Shown here: positions 45,466 to 54,495 of the stretch, piece by piece
Layout: each line of letters opens with the position of its first letter
How positions within the stretch are numbered: the first letter of the stretch is position 1
Origin: Jannaschia aquimarina
Lineage (GTDB): Bacteria; Pseudomonadota; Alphaproteobacteria; Rhodobacterales; Rhodobacteraceae
NCBI RefSeq assembly: GCF_000877395.1
Contig: NZ_JYFE01000034.1
Coordinates: 1 to 54,967, forward strand
Reading direction: 5' to 3'
DNA length: 54,967 bases
Made by a program: the position numbers and the translations under genes
Notes under the pieces: model-generated
What the model was told of the DNA's origin: nothing
Seen by the model: the letters and a program-made list of their open reading frames with translations, nothing else
Databases searched by the model: none

Positions 45466-46637
45466 ATGTTCCCCTCGGCCGCGGTCGACGTGGCGCGCGC
45501 GGGGGTCGCGGCGGGCGCGGCCGGCTCGGCAGTGAAAGTCTTGCGCGGATCGAAGGCGTCGCGGATGCCCTCGAAGACGAAGACCAGAAGCGACAGCATG
45601 ATCGAGAACGTCATGAACGCCGTGAACCCCAGCCACGGCGCATTCAGGTTGTCCTTCGCCTGCCGCGTCAGCTCCCCGAGGGAGGGGGCGGAAGACGGCA
45701 TCCCGAAGCCCAGGTAGTCCAGCGCCGCCAGACCGCCGATGGTGCCGGTCACGATGAAGGGCAGGAAGGTCAGGGTCGCGACCATCGCATTGGGCAGGAC
45801 GTGGCGGAACATGATCGTCCAGTTGCCGACGCCGAGGGCCCTCGCCGCGCGCACATATTCGAAGTTGCGCGCGCGCAGGAATTCCGCCCGCACCACGCCG
45901 ACCAGCGCCGTCCACCCGAACAGCGTCATCAGACCGACGAGGATCCAGAAATTCAGCGGGATGATCGCGGCGATGATGATGATGATATAAAGACTGGGCG
46001 TGGACCCCCAGATCTCGATGATCCGCTGGAAGACCAGATCGGTCCACCCGCCAAAGAACCCCTGCACTGCCCCCGCCGCGATACCGATGATCGAGGTCGT
46101 GATGGTGACGACCAGCGCAAAGGTCACGGACAGGCGGAAGCCATAGATCACGCGGGACAGCACGTCGCGCGCCGTGTCATCCGTGCCCAGCAGGTGTTCG
46201 GCACTCGGCGCATGAGGCGCGGCGCCCGGTACGTCGCTGTTGGTGGTGTAGTGGTACCGGATCGGCGGCCAGATCAGCCACCCTTCGTCGACGGCCTTGC
46301 CATTCCACCGGCCGGTCGCCTGCACGGTTTCGATGATTTCCTCCGGCTGGTCGAAGCACTCCTCCAGCCCGCCGGACACGATGAGGCACTGCACCTCGAC
46401 GTCCCGGTAGGGCGCCTCGGTCCGGAAGTCGCCGCCGAACGCCGTCTCGGGGTAGAAGGTCAGGAACGGCGCGCGCAGCTCGCCCTGATAGCTGACCAGC
46501 AGCGGCTTGTCGTTGGCCAGCAATTCCGACCCCAGCGACAGAACGTAGAGGATCCCGAAGATCCACAGCGACCAATAGGCCCGGCGGTTCGCCTTGAAGT
46601 TCGCCCAGCGGCGACGGTTGAGCGGGGATAATGCCAT
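45462..46637 (-). CDS. yejE: peptide ABC transporter permease
   Basis: 391 residues. One helix near residues 22-42, then a roughly 100-residue periplasmic insert with PPIRYHYTTNSDVP, then five helices with the permease loop EFLRARNFEYVRAARALGVG. HLLGTDDTARDVLSRVIYGFRLS is typical. The ATG at 46637 lies one base past the yejB stop. Confidence 0.95.
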   Translation of the reverse strand: MALSPLNRRRWANFKANRRAYWSLWIFGILYVLSLGSELLANDKPLLVSYQGELRAPFLTFYPETAFGGDFRTEAPYRDVEVQCLIVSGGLEECFDQPEEIIETVQATGRWNGKAVDEGWLIWPPIRYHYTTNSDVPGAAPHAPSAEHLLGTDDTARDVLSRVIYGFRLSVTFALVVTITTSIIGIAAGAVQGFFGGWTDLVFQRIIEIWGSTPSLYIIIIIAAIIPLNFWILVGLMTLFGWTALVGVVRAEFLRARNFEYVRAARALGVGNWTIMFRHVLPNAMVATLTFLPFIVTGTIGGLAALDYLGFGMPSSAPSLGELTRQAKDNLNAPWLGFTAFMTFSIMLSLLVFVFEGIRDAFDPRKTFTAEPAAPAATPARATSTAAEGNI

Positions 46638-46638
46638 C

Positions 46639-47721
46639 TCAGGTCTCCCGGCTCTCGAAGTCGATGCGCGGATCGACCCAGACATAGGTGAGGTCGGTGA
46701 CGAGGTTCATTACCAGCCCGATCAGCGCGAAGGCATAGAGCGTGCCGAACATGACCGGGTAGTCGCGGTTCACCACCGCCTCGAATCCCAGGCGCCCCAG
46801 TCCGTCCAGCGAGAAGATCGTCTCGATGATCAGCGAGGCACCGAAGAAGACGCTGACGAAGGCGGCGGGAAAGCCCGCGATCACGATCAGCATCGCGTTG
46901 CGGAAGACATGGCCGTAGAGGACCCGCCCTTCGGACAGGCCCTTGGCCTTGGCCGTCATGACGTATTGCTTGCGGATCTCGTCCATGAAGCTGTTCTTCG
47001 TCAGCAGCGTCAGCCCCGCGAAGGCCGATATGACGGACGCCGCGACCGGCAGCGTGATGTGCCAGAAGTAATCGAGGATCTTTTCGCCCACGCTCATCGT
47101 CTCGAAATCGGGCGAGGTCAGCCCCCGGATCGGAAAGATCTGGAAGTAGCTGCCGCCCGCAAAGAGAACCAGCAGCAGGATCGCGAACAAAAAGCCCGGG
47201 ATGGCGTAGGCCACGATCACGATGCCCGACGTCCACGTATCGAAGCTGGACCCGTCGCGCACAGCCTTGCGGATTCCGAGAGGGATCGAGATCAGATAGG
47301 CGATCAGCGTCGTCCAGAGGCCCAGCGACAGCGAAACCGGCAGCTTCTCGACTACGAGGTCGACGACGCTGATCGAACGAAAATAGCTCTCTCCGAAATC
47401 GAAGCGGAGGTAATCCCACATCATGTTGAGAAAGCGTTCCAGCGGCGGCTTGTCGAAGCCGAACTGCCGCTCGAGCTCCTCGATGAATTCCTGAGGCAGG
47501 CCCTGCGCCCCGATATAGCCGCTGGAATTGCCGCCCACATCCTGGATCTCGGCGCCCCCGCCCGAAATCACGTCGAATGCGCTGCCGCTGCCTTCGAGCT
47601 GCGCCAGCACCTGTTCGACCGGGCCACCGGGCACGAACTGGATCAGCGTGAAGTTGATGACCATGATCCCCAGCAGGGTGGGGATCATCAGCAGCAACCG
47701 TCTCAGGATGTAGGCGCCCAA
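46639..47721 (-). CDS. yejB: peptide ABC transporter permease
   Basis: 360 residues. The start [23 protein letters not shown] is characteristic but begins with TTG (47721), one base past the yejA stop; frames further upstream lie inside yejA. The permease motif [29 protein letters not shown] is present. Forms the channel with YejE for oligopeptides; in enterobacteria it also admits microcin C. Confidence 0.94.
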   Translation of the reverse strand: MGAYILRRLLLMIPTLLGIMVINFTLIQFVPGGPVEQVLAQLEGSGSAFDVISGGGAEIQDVGGNSSGYIGAQGLPQEFIEELERQFGFDKPPLERFLNMMWDYLRFDFGESYFRSISVVDLVVEKLPVSLSLGLWTTLIAYLISIPLGIRKAVRDGSSFDTWTSGIVIVAYAIPGFLFAILLLVLFAGGSYFQIFPIRGLTSPDFETMSVGEKILDYFWHITLPVAASVISAFAGLTLLTKNSFMDEIRKQYVMTAKAKGLSEGRVLYGHVFRNAMLIVIAGFPAAFVSVFFGASLIIETIFSLDGLGRLGFEAVVNRDYPVMFGTLYAFALIGLVMNLVTDLTYVWVDPRIDFESRET

Positions 47722-47722
47722 A

Positions 47723-49570
47723 TCAGAGCGCTCCGCTTGCCCGGAGCTGCTCGGCGGCCTCCGCGTCGTACCACCAGAAGTCCAGCACGCCCAAAGCCAG
47801 TGGCGGGATCTCTTCGGGGCGTTCGTACTGGTCCCAATAGGCGACCCAGTGTTCCGAGTTGCCCCATTGCGGGATCCAGAAGCCGTAGGATCGCAGCGCA
47901 CGATCCAGCGCGCGTGTACTGGCGCGCAGGCTGTCGATGTCCTCGGCCTCGATCACCGTGTCGATCAGGCTGTCGATGGCCGGATCGGCCAGTGCCATCA
48001 GGTTGCGCGAGGAGTCCTCTGCCGTCTCAGAGTGGAACCATTGCTTGAGGCCCGCGCCCGGCTCCCATTCCTGACCGGGGCTGTGGTTCGTGAGATCCCA
48101 GTCGCCGGACCGGCGGCGGTTGATGTATTGCGCCCGGTCGATGCGGTCGAGGCGAGCGTTCACGCCGATCTCGCGCAGGTTCTCGACGAAGGGGTTGATG
48201 ATGCGATCGAAGGTCGGGTTGAACTGGATGATCACCAGATCGAGCGTCTGCCCCGCCTCGTTGCGCAGCAGCCCGTCGGCGTCCAGCTCCCACCCCGCTT
48301 CTGCCATCAGGCCGAGCGCGGTGCGCCGGGCACGCCGATCGGGCTGGCTGCGGCTCACGTCGTTGACCGGCGCCGTCCAGGCCTCGTCGGTCAGGATTGA
48401 GGCATCCAACAGCCCCTCGTCCACCAGCGGCTGAAGGATCGCCGCCTCCTCGGAACCCGGTACGCCTTCGGCCGCGAGGTCCGAGCCGCCCCAGAAGCTG
48501 TTCGGCCGCGAGTACAACCCGTAGAAGAGCGTCTCGTTGGACCACTCGAAGTTGAACATCATCGAGATGGCCTGCCGCACCCGCGGATCCGACCATTTGT
48601 CGCGCTTGAGGTTGAAGACGAAGCCCTGCGCGTTCGAGATCGCCCCGTCTGGCAGCGTCTCTCGAATGATGTCGCCGCGCTGCACCGGCCGCACGCCGTC
48701 ATAGGACGTGGCCCATTCGCGCGACGAGGATTCGACCCGGAACGTGTATTCGCCGGCAAAGAATGCCTGAATCGCGGCCGAGGCGTCGCCGAAATACTCG
48801 TAGCGGATGCGGTCGAAATTGTGCCGACCCTGGTTCAGCGCCAGATCGGCACCCCACCAGTCGGGCGTACGCTCGTAGATCATGGTCCTGCCGGTGTCGA
48901 AATCGCCGACCATGTAGGGCCCCGTTCCCATGAACGGCTCCAGCGTCGTCTCGGTGATGCTGGCCCCCGTCTCCTCGAACCACGCCTTCGAGAACGGCGT
49001 CCAGAAGCCGATCAGCCCGGCCCGGTCGCGCTTGGGCGCGACGTCGGTGAAGGTCACGGTCAGCTGATGCTCTCCGGTCACCTCGATCGACTCGTAGTAG
49101 CGGGTGAACACGTTCCGGAACTCCGCGATGCCGTCCTGAAGGAACATGTCGATGGTGAACTTCATGTCCTCGGCGGTCATCGGCGTGCCGTCCCAGAACC
49201 GGATCTCGGGCCGCAGGTTGATCCGGATGAAGGCCAGGTCTTCCGGATACTCGATCGTCTCGCAGAGATAGCAGTAGAGGCCGTACGGATCGTCCGCCGC
49301 CGAGATGAACAGGTTCTCCCACAGGGCTGCGGTTCCCGCCGCGACGTTGCCGTTTCGGGTGTAGGGGTTGAAACTGTCGAAGTTGCCGATCGAGTGCAGG
49401 CTGATCTCGCCGCCCTTCGGCGCATCGACATTCACGTAGGCAAACGGCTCGTCGGGTCCGTATTTCAGCTCGCCGAAATTGGAGATGCCGTGGCTGACGG
49501 TGACGTCCTGCGCCAGGGCGGGCGCGGTCATCGCGGCCAGCGCGATGGGTGCGAGCTTACGGATCCTCAT
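47723..49570 (-). CDS. yejA: periplasmic peptide-binding protein of the Yej transporter
   Basis: 615 residues, solute-binding family 5. Signal peptide [20 protein letters not shown], then [20 protein letters not shown], which is typical of YejA. Later family motifs are [40 protein letters not shown] and [20 protein letters not shown]. The ATG at 49570 has GGGAGG upstream. First gene of the operon. Confidence 0.95.
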   Translation of the reverse strand: MRIRKLAPIALAAMTAPALAQDVTVSHGISNFGELKYGPDEPFAYVNVDAPKGGEISLHSIGNFDSFNPYTRNGNVAAGTAALWENLFISAADDPYGLYCYLCETIEYPEDLAFIRINLRPEIRFWDGTPMTAEDMKFTIDMFLQDGIAEFRNVFTRYYESIEVTGEHQLTVTFTDVAPKRDRAGLIGFWTPFSKAWFEETGASITETTLEPFMGTGPYMVGDFDTGRTMIYERTPDWWGADLALNQGRHNFDRIRYEYFGDASAAIQAFFAGEYTFRVESSSREWATSYDGVRPVQRGDIIRETLPDGAISNAQGFVFNLKRDKWSDPRVRQAISMMFNFEWSNETLFYGLYSRPNSFWGGSDLAAEGVPGSEEAAILQPLVDEGLLDASILTDEAWTAPVNDVSRSQPDRRARRTALGLMAEAGWELDADGLLRNEAGQTLDLVIIQFNPTFDRIINPFVENLREIGVNARLDRIDRAQYINRRRSGDWDLTNHSPGQEWEPGAGLKQWFHSETAEDSSRNLMALADPAIDSLIDTVIEAEDIDSLRASTRALDRALRSYGFWIPQWGNSEHWVAYWDQYERPEEIPPLALGVLDFWWYDAEAAEQLRASGAL

Positions 49571-49769
49571 CGGCGAACCTCCCAGGTCAATTCGTTGGCG
49601 GTCAGGTAAGGGGCCTGCGCGGGCAGGTGCAAGGGGGCCTCGTTTCACGAAGATGCAAGCTAGGGCGTCGATTCGGCCCGGAAAGCGACCTCAGGTCGAG
49701 AAAGCCCTCCGGCGCACATGCAATGGTGGTGCCCGGTCCACACGGATTGCCTGACAGACCCGTTCAACG

Positions 49770-49796
49770 AAAACGCCGGCCCGACCGGACCGGCGT
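49770..49796 (-). terminator. intrinsic terminator of the cytochrome c gene
   Basis: On the minus strand, ACGCCGG (49796-49790) pairs with CCGGCGT (49779-49773) around a 10-base loop that can itself pair in part, followed by a short U-tract (TTTT, 49773-49770). It lies 25 bases past the cytochrome stop codon. Between it and yejA (49571-49769) I see no gene. Confidence 0.65.
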
Positions 49797-49820
49797 GTCA
49801 CACTGCGTGTCGAGCGGATC

Positions 49821-50345
49821 TCAGCCGCCGATCGAGTCGAGATAGGCGATCAGGTTCGCGCGATCCTCGACATCGGCCATCCCGCGATAGGCCATCTTGG
49901 TGCCAGGCGCGTATTCGCGCGGGTTAAGCAGAAAGCCCGACAGGTTCTCTGGCGTCCAGGCCTCGCCGGTGCCGACCAGCGCGTCGGAATAGTCGTAACC
50001 AGCCACGCTGCCCTTATCCCGTCCGACGACCCCATAGAGGTGCGGCCCGGTCGCGTTCGCGCCATCTTCAAGCTGGTGACAGGCGGAGCACTGGCGCCAC
50101 AGACGCTCGCCATCGGCGGCAGATGCGCTGGCGAAGACTTCCTCGAACGGAATCTCCGGCTCCGCTTCCTCTTCAGCGCCGGTATCGGCTTCGGCGACCT
50201 CGATCCGGTAGCCGACGACCCGATCCTCGCCATGGTCGTCGGTTCCGACGGTGTAGAGGTTCTCCGCGCCGTAGCTGCCAAGCAGGAACACGAGCAGCAT
50301 GGCACAGAGGAAGCCGCCGGCCTTGGTGAAGGTCATCGAGTCCAT
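49821..50345 (-). CDS. membrane-anchored class I cytochrome c (cy/c552 type)
   Basis: 174 residues. An uncleaved N-terminal anchor (about 9-31), an acidic linker (about 36-70), then a cytochrome c domain with CSACH (86-90) and Met151 (GTKMAY) as sixth ligand. It resembles Rhodobacter cytochrome cy and Paracoccus c552, which carry electrons from the bc1 complex to terminal oxidases or the reaction centre. Start at 50345. Divergent from pheA, an arrangement common in this order. Confidence 0.9.
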   Translation of the reverse strand: MDSMTFTKAGGFLCAMLLVFLLGSYGAENLYTVGTDDHGEDRVVGYRIEVAEADTGAEEEAEPEIPFEEVFASASAADGERLWRQCSACHQLEDGANATGPHLYGVVGRDKGSVAGYDYSDALVGTGEAWTPENLSGFLLNPREYAPGTKMAYRGMADVEDRANLIAYLDSIGG

Positions 50346-50454
50346 GGATTCCCGTCTCTCAGTCAATCGAAGCGTCGCGCGCCATGTATTGTCTTTCGCC
50401 CCTCAGGCGCAAGGGATAGCACCGCGACCAAACGCATCACACGGGGCGAGACAT

Positions 50455-51300
50455 ATGGTTCGCATCGCATTTCAGGGGGAATTGGGCTCCTATTCGCATC
50501 AGGCAAGTGCCGAGACCTATCCCGACCACGTCCCCGTGCCCTGCACCACTTTCGAGGATGCGCTGGACGCGGTCCGCGATGGGCGCGCGGATCTCGGGAT
50601 GATCGCGATCGAGAATTCCACCTACGGGCGTGTGGCCGACGTGCATCGCCTGTTGCCCCATTCTGGCCTGCGCATCGTCGGAGAGACCTTCGTACGGGTC
50701 CGTATCGCGCTGATGGCGCGCCCCGGCGTGGCGCTTTCGGATATCCGTCGCGTGCGCGCGCATCTCGTCCTGCTGCCGCAATGCGCCGCCTTCCTGCGCG
50801 CGCACGGCATCGCGGCCGAAAGCGCCGCCGACAGCGCCGGAGCGGCCGCCGCCCTCGCCGCGTCCGACCTGACCGACGAAGGCGCCCTCGCCTCCGAGCT
50901 TGCTGCCGCCCAGTACGGGCTCGACATCCTCGCCCGCGATATCGAGGACACGGACCACAACACGACGCGCTTCCTTGTCATGTCCCGCGACAGCGCCCGT
51001 CCCGCTCTGGGCGAGGGGCCGACCAAGACCACCTTCGTCTTCCGGGTCCGCAACCTGCCGGCGGCGCTCTATAAGGCGATGGGCGGCTTCGCGACGAACG
51101 GTGTCAACATGACCAAGCTGGAAAGCTACATGGTCGACGGCGCCTTCACCGCCACCCAGTTCTACGCCGATATCGAGGGTCATCCCGACGACCCGGCCGT
51201 CGCACGCGCGCTGGAGGAACTGGACTACTTCACCGACTACCTCGAAATTCTCGGCGTCTATCCCGCGGATCCCGACCATTTCGACGGCGGCCACCGCTAG
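50455..51300 (+). CDS. pheA: prephenate dehydratase
   Basis: 281 residues without a chorismate mutase domain. FQGELGSYSHQAS at the start and IAIENSTYGRVADVH belong to the catalytic domain. A threonine-containing segment, EDTDHNTTRFLVMSR, precedes the ACT domain (about 190-275), which carries LESYMVDGAFTATQFYADIEGHP, the phenylalanine-binding site. Makes phenylpyruvate and is probably feedback-inhibited by Phe. Confidence 0.95.
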   Translation: MVRIAFQGELGSYSHQASAETYPDHVPVPCTTFEDALDAVRDGRADLGMIAIENSTYGRVADVHRLLPHSGLRIVGETFVRVRIALMARPGVALSDIRRVRAHLVLLPQCAAFLRAHGIAAESAADSAGAAAALAASDLTDEGALASELAAAQYGLDILARDIEDTDHNTTRFLVMSRDSARPALGEGPTKTTFVFRVRNLPAALYKAMGGFATNGVNMTKLESYMVDGAFTATQFYADIEGHPDDPAVARALEELDYFTDYLEILGVYPADPDHFDGGHR

Positions 51301-51366
51301 GGCCCGACCGGCAAGTCTCGTTCCAGCACGCAAAGACTTCGGCCCGGTGACCGACGAGGCCGTGGC

Positions 51367-51830
51367 CTAGGTCAGCCTGTAGACCCGGATCAGCGCCGTC
51401 CCGTGCTGCCGGTCGGCGACGAAGCCCATCGCCTCGTAATAGCCGTGCCCCATCGCGTTGTCGGCCTGGATGTACGCTTTCAACCGGTCCAGCCCCGCCG
51501 CCCGTGCCGCCGCCTCGGTCCGGCGGAACAGCGCGCGCCCCGCACCCAGCCCGTGCGCGGCCGGGTGGACATGGGTGCCGATGATCCCCTGCCCCACTGG
51601 GGCGTCGTATGGATTGCCCGGCCTCTCACCGGACAGGACCTGCAGCCCCCTCACCTCGCCGTCCACCTCGGCGACCGAGCACAGGATCCGGTCGGGATTG
51701 GCGATGTAGCCCTCCATCGCGAAGGCCTGCCCGCCGGGACGTGTCCGCATCCCCGCCTCGATCAACGCATCCAGCAACGCGCCGACCCCCGCGCATCGCC
51801 CGGGACGGCCTCGCGAACGATCAGCGTCAC
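51367..51830 (-). pseudogene. GNAT acetyltransferase, broken by a -1 frameshift near its start
   Basis: From a GTG at 51830 the sequence reads MTLIVREAVPGDARG, a typical GNAT opening. After a run of five G (51786-51790 on this strand) the frame is lost, and the rest (ALLDALIEAGMRTRPGG through the acetyl-CoA loop HPAAHGLGAGRALF to YEAMGFVADRQHG) continues in another frame. One more G would restore a 154-residue protein. The GTG overlaps the EcsC stop (GTGA), which supports this start. Sequencing error or real mutation. Read from an internal TTG it would lack its first strand. Confidence 0.78.
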
Positions 51831-52576
51831 CCCGTGATCCGCGCCCGCAGAAGATGCGTCAGGCTCTCGACGCTTTCCCCCGTCTGTTCGGACAGCGCCA
51901 GCAAGCCGAACTGCACCCGCGCCATGTCCTGGTAGTAGGCCGTGAAAACGTAGTTGATCGCAGCCCCCGCCGCCGCGCCGATCACCGGCACCGCCTGGGC
52001 GGCGACCTTCTGGCCGAGCGGCCCCGCCAGCTTGACCGCGACCCCGGGGATCAGCCCCGACAGCGATTTTCCCGTCATCGTCAGCCGCATCGTCAGAAAG
52101 CTCAGATCGGTGCCGTCATCGTCGTCGAGCGGACCCGCCGCAGCGAAGACATGCAGGCATGCGGCGCGGATCTCGGGCCTCTCCGGGTCGAAGCCGTGCT
52201 CGTCCGCGATGCTCTGGATCGCGCGCAGGATCACCGTCGTCGTCACCGGCAATTCAGCCAGGGCCGTGCCCACGCCCCCGAAGCCGCCGGCGGCCCCCGT
52301 GCCCAGCGTCACCGCGCGCGTCAGCCAGTCGGACGTATCCGGCAGCCGCCCGCCGCGCGATGCCTTGGCCGCGTCGAAGGCATATTCCAGCGCGCTGATC
52401 GTCGTCTTCTCAAGCCGGCTGCGCACGCCCTGAGGCAGCATGTCCACCAGCCCTTCGGCCTGCGTGCCGATCAGGTTCAGGACATGGAACCCCGTGCCTT
52501 GCGCGCCCTTCATCACCTGGGCCAAGCGGTCGAGTTCGGCGTCGCGGTCGAGCGGGGGAAAGACGGTCTGTTTCAT
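51827..52576 (-). CDS. EcsC family protein
   Basis: 249 residues. The pattern ISALEYAFDAAKASRG, TLGTGAAGGFGGVGTALAELPVTTTVILRAIQSIADEHGFDP and PVIGAAAGAAINYVFTAYYQDMARVQFGL is that of EcsC. Two Gly/Ala-rich hydrophobic helices suggest membrane association. Function unknown in most bacteria. The first gene of a two-gene unit with the broken GNAT gene. Confidence 0.88.
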   Translation of the reverse strand: MKQTVFPPLDRDAELDRLAQVMKGAQGTGFHVLNLIGTQAEGLVDMLPQGVRSRLEKTTISALEYAFDAAKASRGGRLPDTSDWLTRAVTLGTGAAGGFGGVGTALAELPVTTTVILRAIQSIADEHGFDPERPEIRAACLHVFAAAGPLDDDDGTDLSFLTMRLTMTGKSLSGLIPGVAVKLAGPLGQKVAAQAVPVIGAAAGAAINYVFTAYYQDMARVQFGLLALSEQTGESVESLTHLLRARITG

Positions 52577-52680
52577 GCCCTTGATCTGGGATCGCGCGGG
52601 TCCCGCGACAAGTCCGCGCAGTCCGCCTTCCGCTGGACAGGCCGCGCGCCCTGCCCTACCCCGCCCCGAAAGGACGCGAC

Positions 52681-53556
52681 ATGACAGACACCCCAGCCAC
52701 CTGGACCGCACTCACCACCCTGCCCGGCCGCGACGCCGCCGAGGCGCTGGGCGAGCGGATGGAGAGGCTCGACCCGGAGCCCCAGGGCATCGGCGTCTTC
52801 GAGCTCGAGGACGGCTCGGGGCTCTGGGAAGTCGGCGGCTACTTCACCGAGACGCCCGACGGCGCCACGCTCGACCTGCTGGCCGCAGCCTTCGGCGCCA
52901 AGCCCTTCACAGTCAGCGCCCTGCCGCCGACCGATTGGGTCGCCCATGTCCGGCGAGAGCTGCATCCCGTCGAGGCGGGCCGCTTCGTCGTCCACGGGGC
53001 CCACGATGCCGACGCCCTGCCTGCGGGCAAGGTGCCGCTGCTGATCGAGGCGTCCTTGGCCTTCGGCACCGGCCATCATGGCACGACGCAAGGCTGCCTT
53101 TTGGCCATCGAGGATCTGGCCGCGACCGACAATCCGGCGCGCATCGCGGATATCGGCGCGGGCACGGCGGTGCTCGCCATGGCGGCCGCCCATGTCTGGC
53201 CCGACGCGCAGGTCGTCGCCTCGGATATGGACCCGGTCGCCATCGACGTCGCCCAGGCGAACCTCGCGGTGAACGCAATGGCGGACCGGATCGCAACCCA
53301 TATCGCGGCGGGCTTCGACCACGACGCCCTGCGCGGCCCCTTCGACCTGATTCTGGCGAACATCCTGAAAGGCCCGCTCGTGCAGCTTGCGCCGGATGCC
53401 GCCTCCGCCTGCGCACCCGGCGGCGCGGTCGTCCTGTCCGGCCTGCTGACGCCTCAGGCCGAGGAGGTCATCGCCGCCTATGCCGATCAGGGCCTCACGC
53501 TCGAACATCGCCGCGAGATCGGCGACTGGACCACTCTGCGGCTGCGCAAGGGCTGA
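52681..53556 (+). CDS. prmA: ribosomal protein L11 methyltransferase
   Basis: 291 residues. An N-terminal substrate-recognition domain (about 1-100) and a SAM domain with EASLAFGTGHHGTTQGCLL, IADIGAGTAVLAMAAA and the catalytic-loop DLILANILKGPLVQLAP (N-I-L at the NPPY position, as in PrmA). Divergent from ecsC across about 100 bases. Confidence 0.95.
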   Translation: MTDTPATWTALTTLPGRDAAEALGERMERLDPEPQGIGVFELEDGSGLWEVGGYFTETPDGATLDLLAAAFGAKPFTVSALPPTDWVAHVRRELHPVEAGRFVVHGAHDADALPAGKVPLLIEASLAFGTGHHGTTQGCLLAIEDLAATDNPARIADIGAGTAVLAMAAAHVWPDAQVVASDMDPVAIDVAQANLAVNAMADRIATHIAAGFDHDALRGPFDLILANILKGPLVQLAPDAASACAPGGAVVLSGLLTPQAEEVIAAYADQGLTLEHRREIGDWTTLRLRKG

Positions 53557-53587
53557 CGTCACCGCCATTCCTGCGGCAGACCGTGCC

Positions 53588-53779
53588 TCAGCGGCGGTGC
53601 GCCATTTCCTCGACGTCACCGCGGGTGAGGCCGATATCCGCAAGCTCCCGGTCGGTCAGCGCACGCAGAGCGCGCACGGTGCCGCGCCGGTCGCTCCAGG
53701 TCAGGGCGGCAGCAAGCAGGTTTGCGAAGAATCCGCGCGGCGCAGGAACAACGGAACGGAACTGATCGAAAGTGGCCAT
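53588..53779 (-). CDS. small DUF1127 protein
   Basis: 63 residues. The C-terminal ALRALTDRELADIGLTRGDVEE is the DUF1127 signature; the middle part (SDRRGTVRALRAL) is arginine-rich. Small DUF1127 proteins of alphaproteobacteria bind RNA and affect sRNA stability and carbon or phosphate metabolism; whether this one does is unknown. AAGGAG precedes the ATG at 53779. Its stop lies about 30 bases from the convergent prmA. Confidence 0.88.
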   Translation of the reverse strand: MATFDQFRSVVPAPRGFFANLLAAALTWSDRRGTVRALRALTDRELADIGLTRGDVEEMAHRR

Positions 53780-53948
53780 TCCGGTCACTCCTTCATCTGT
53801 CATCATGGAAAGCGTCGGGCCACCGATGGCCCATCGTTGAACGGCAGATGGGGGGCGGGGCCAGCGGGCGCAATTGCAACTTTCGCCTGCCCGTCATGCA
53901 TCCCGCGCATGGCCCGGCTTGGCCCCGCCCCGCCCGGCATGCTAGGGC

Positions 53949-53963
53949 GAACGAGACGTGAAC
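53949..53963. promoter_or_regulatory. LexA box upstream of ruvC
   Basis: GAAC (53949-53952), seven bases, GAAC (53960-53963); on the other strand GTTC-N7-GTTC, the direct-repeat SOS box of alphaproteobacteria. It ends 28 bases before the ruvC ATG, close to a possible -10 (around GCTAGG), where a repressor would block transcription. It fits known SOS control of ruv genes. Confidence 0.72.
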
Positions 53964-53991
53964 AAAGCGGTGATTGCGGGGCAGGTCGGCA

Positions 53992-54495
53992 ATGCGGGTG
54001 ATCGGCATAGATCCGGGGCTGAATGCCTGCGGCTGGGGCGTAGTCGATGTGGACGGATCCCGCCTTTCCTTCGTCGCCTGCGGGACGGTCCGGCCCCCGC
54101 GGGGCGATCTTTCGGCGCGTCTGTTGGCGCTGCATTCCGGCCTGACCGAAGCGCTGACCTTGCACCGCCCGGACGCAGCTGCGGTCGAAGCGACCTTCGT
54201 CAACCGGGACGGGGCCGGGACGCTCAAGCTGGGACAGGCGCGCGGCGTGGCGATGCTGGCCGTCGCGCAGGCCGGGCTGGTGCCGGGCGAATACGCGCCC
54301 AACGCGGTCAAGAAGACGGTCACGGGCGTCGGCCATGCGGCCAAGGCGCAGATCGACCACATGGTGAAGATGCAGCTTCCCGGCTGCACGCCGGATAGCC
54401 CAGATGCCGCCGACGCGCTGGCCATCGCGCTCTGCCATGCGTTTCAGTCCCGGCTGACTGGCCGGCTCGCCGCTGCGATCGGGGTGGGCCGATGA
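53992..54495 (+). CDS. ruvC: Holliday junction endonuclease RuvC
   Basis: 167 residues. The start [16 protein letters not shown] holds Asp7; Glu66 (VEATFVN) and Asp138/Asp141 with His149 ([16 protein letters not shown]) complete the metal site. Resolves Holliday junctions with RuvAB. The ATG at 53992 is preferred over an in-frame GTG at 53974, since residues before MRVIG are not family-like. The stop overlaps the ruvA ATG (ATGA). Confidence 0.96.
   Translation: MRVIGIDPGLNACGWGVVDVDGSRLSFVACGTVRPPRGDLSARLLALHSGLTEALTLHRPDAAAVEATFVNRDGAGTLKLGQARGVAMLAVAQAGLVPGEYAPNAVKKTVTGVGHAAKAQIDHMVKMQLPGCTPDSPDAADALAIALCHAFQSRLTGRLAAAIGVGR

Noticed and set aside
43852-46047. Long YejF with N-terminal extension
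   Set aside because: The extra codons are out of frame within yejE; the ATG at 45465 with its ATGA overlap is the natural start.
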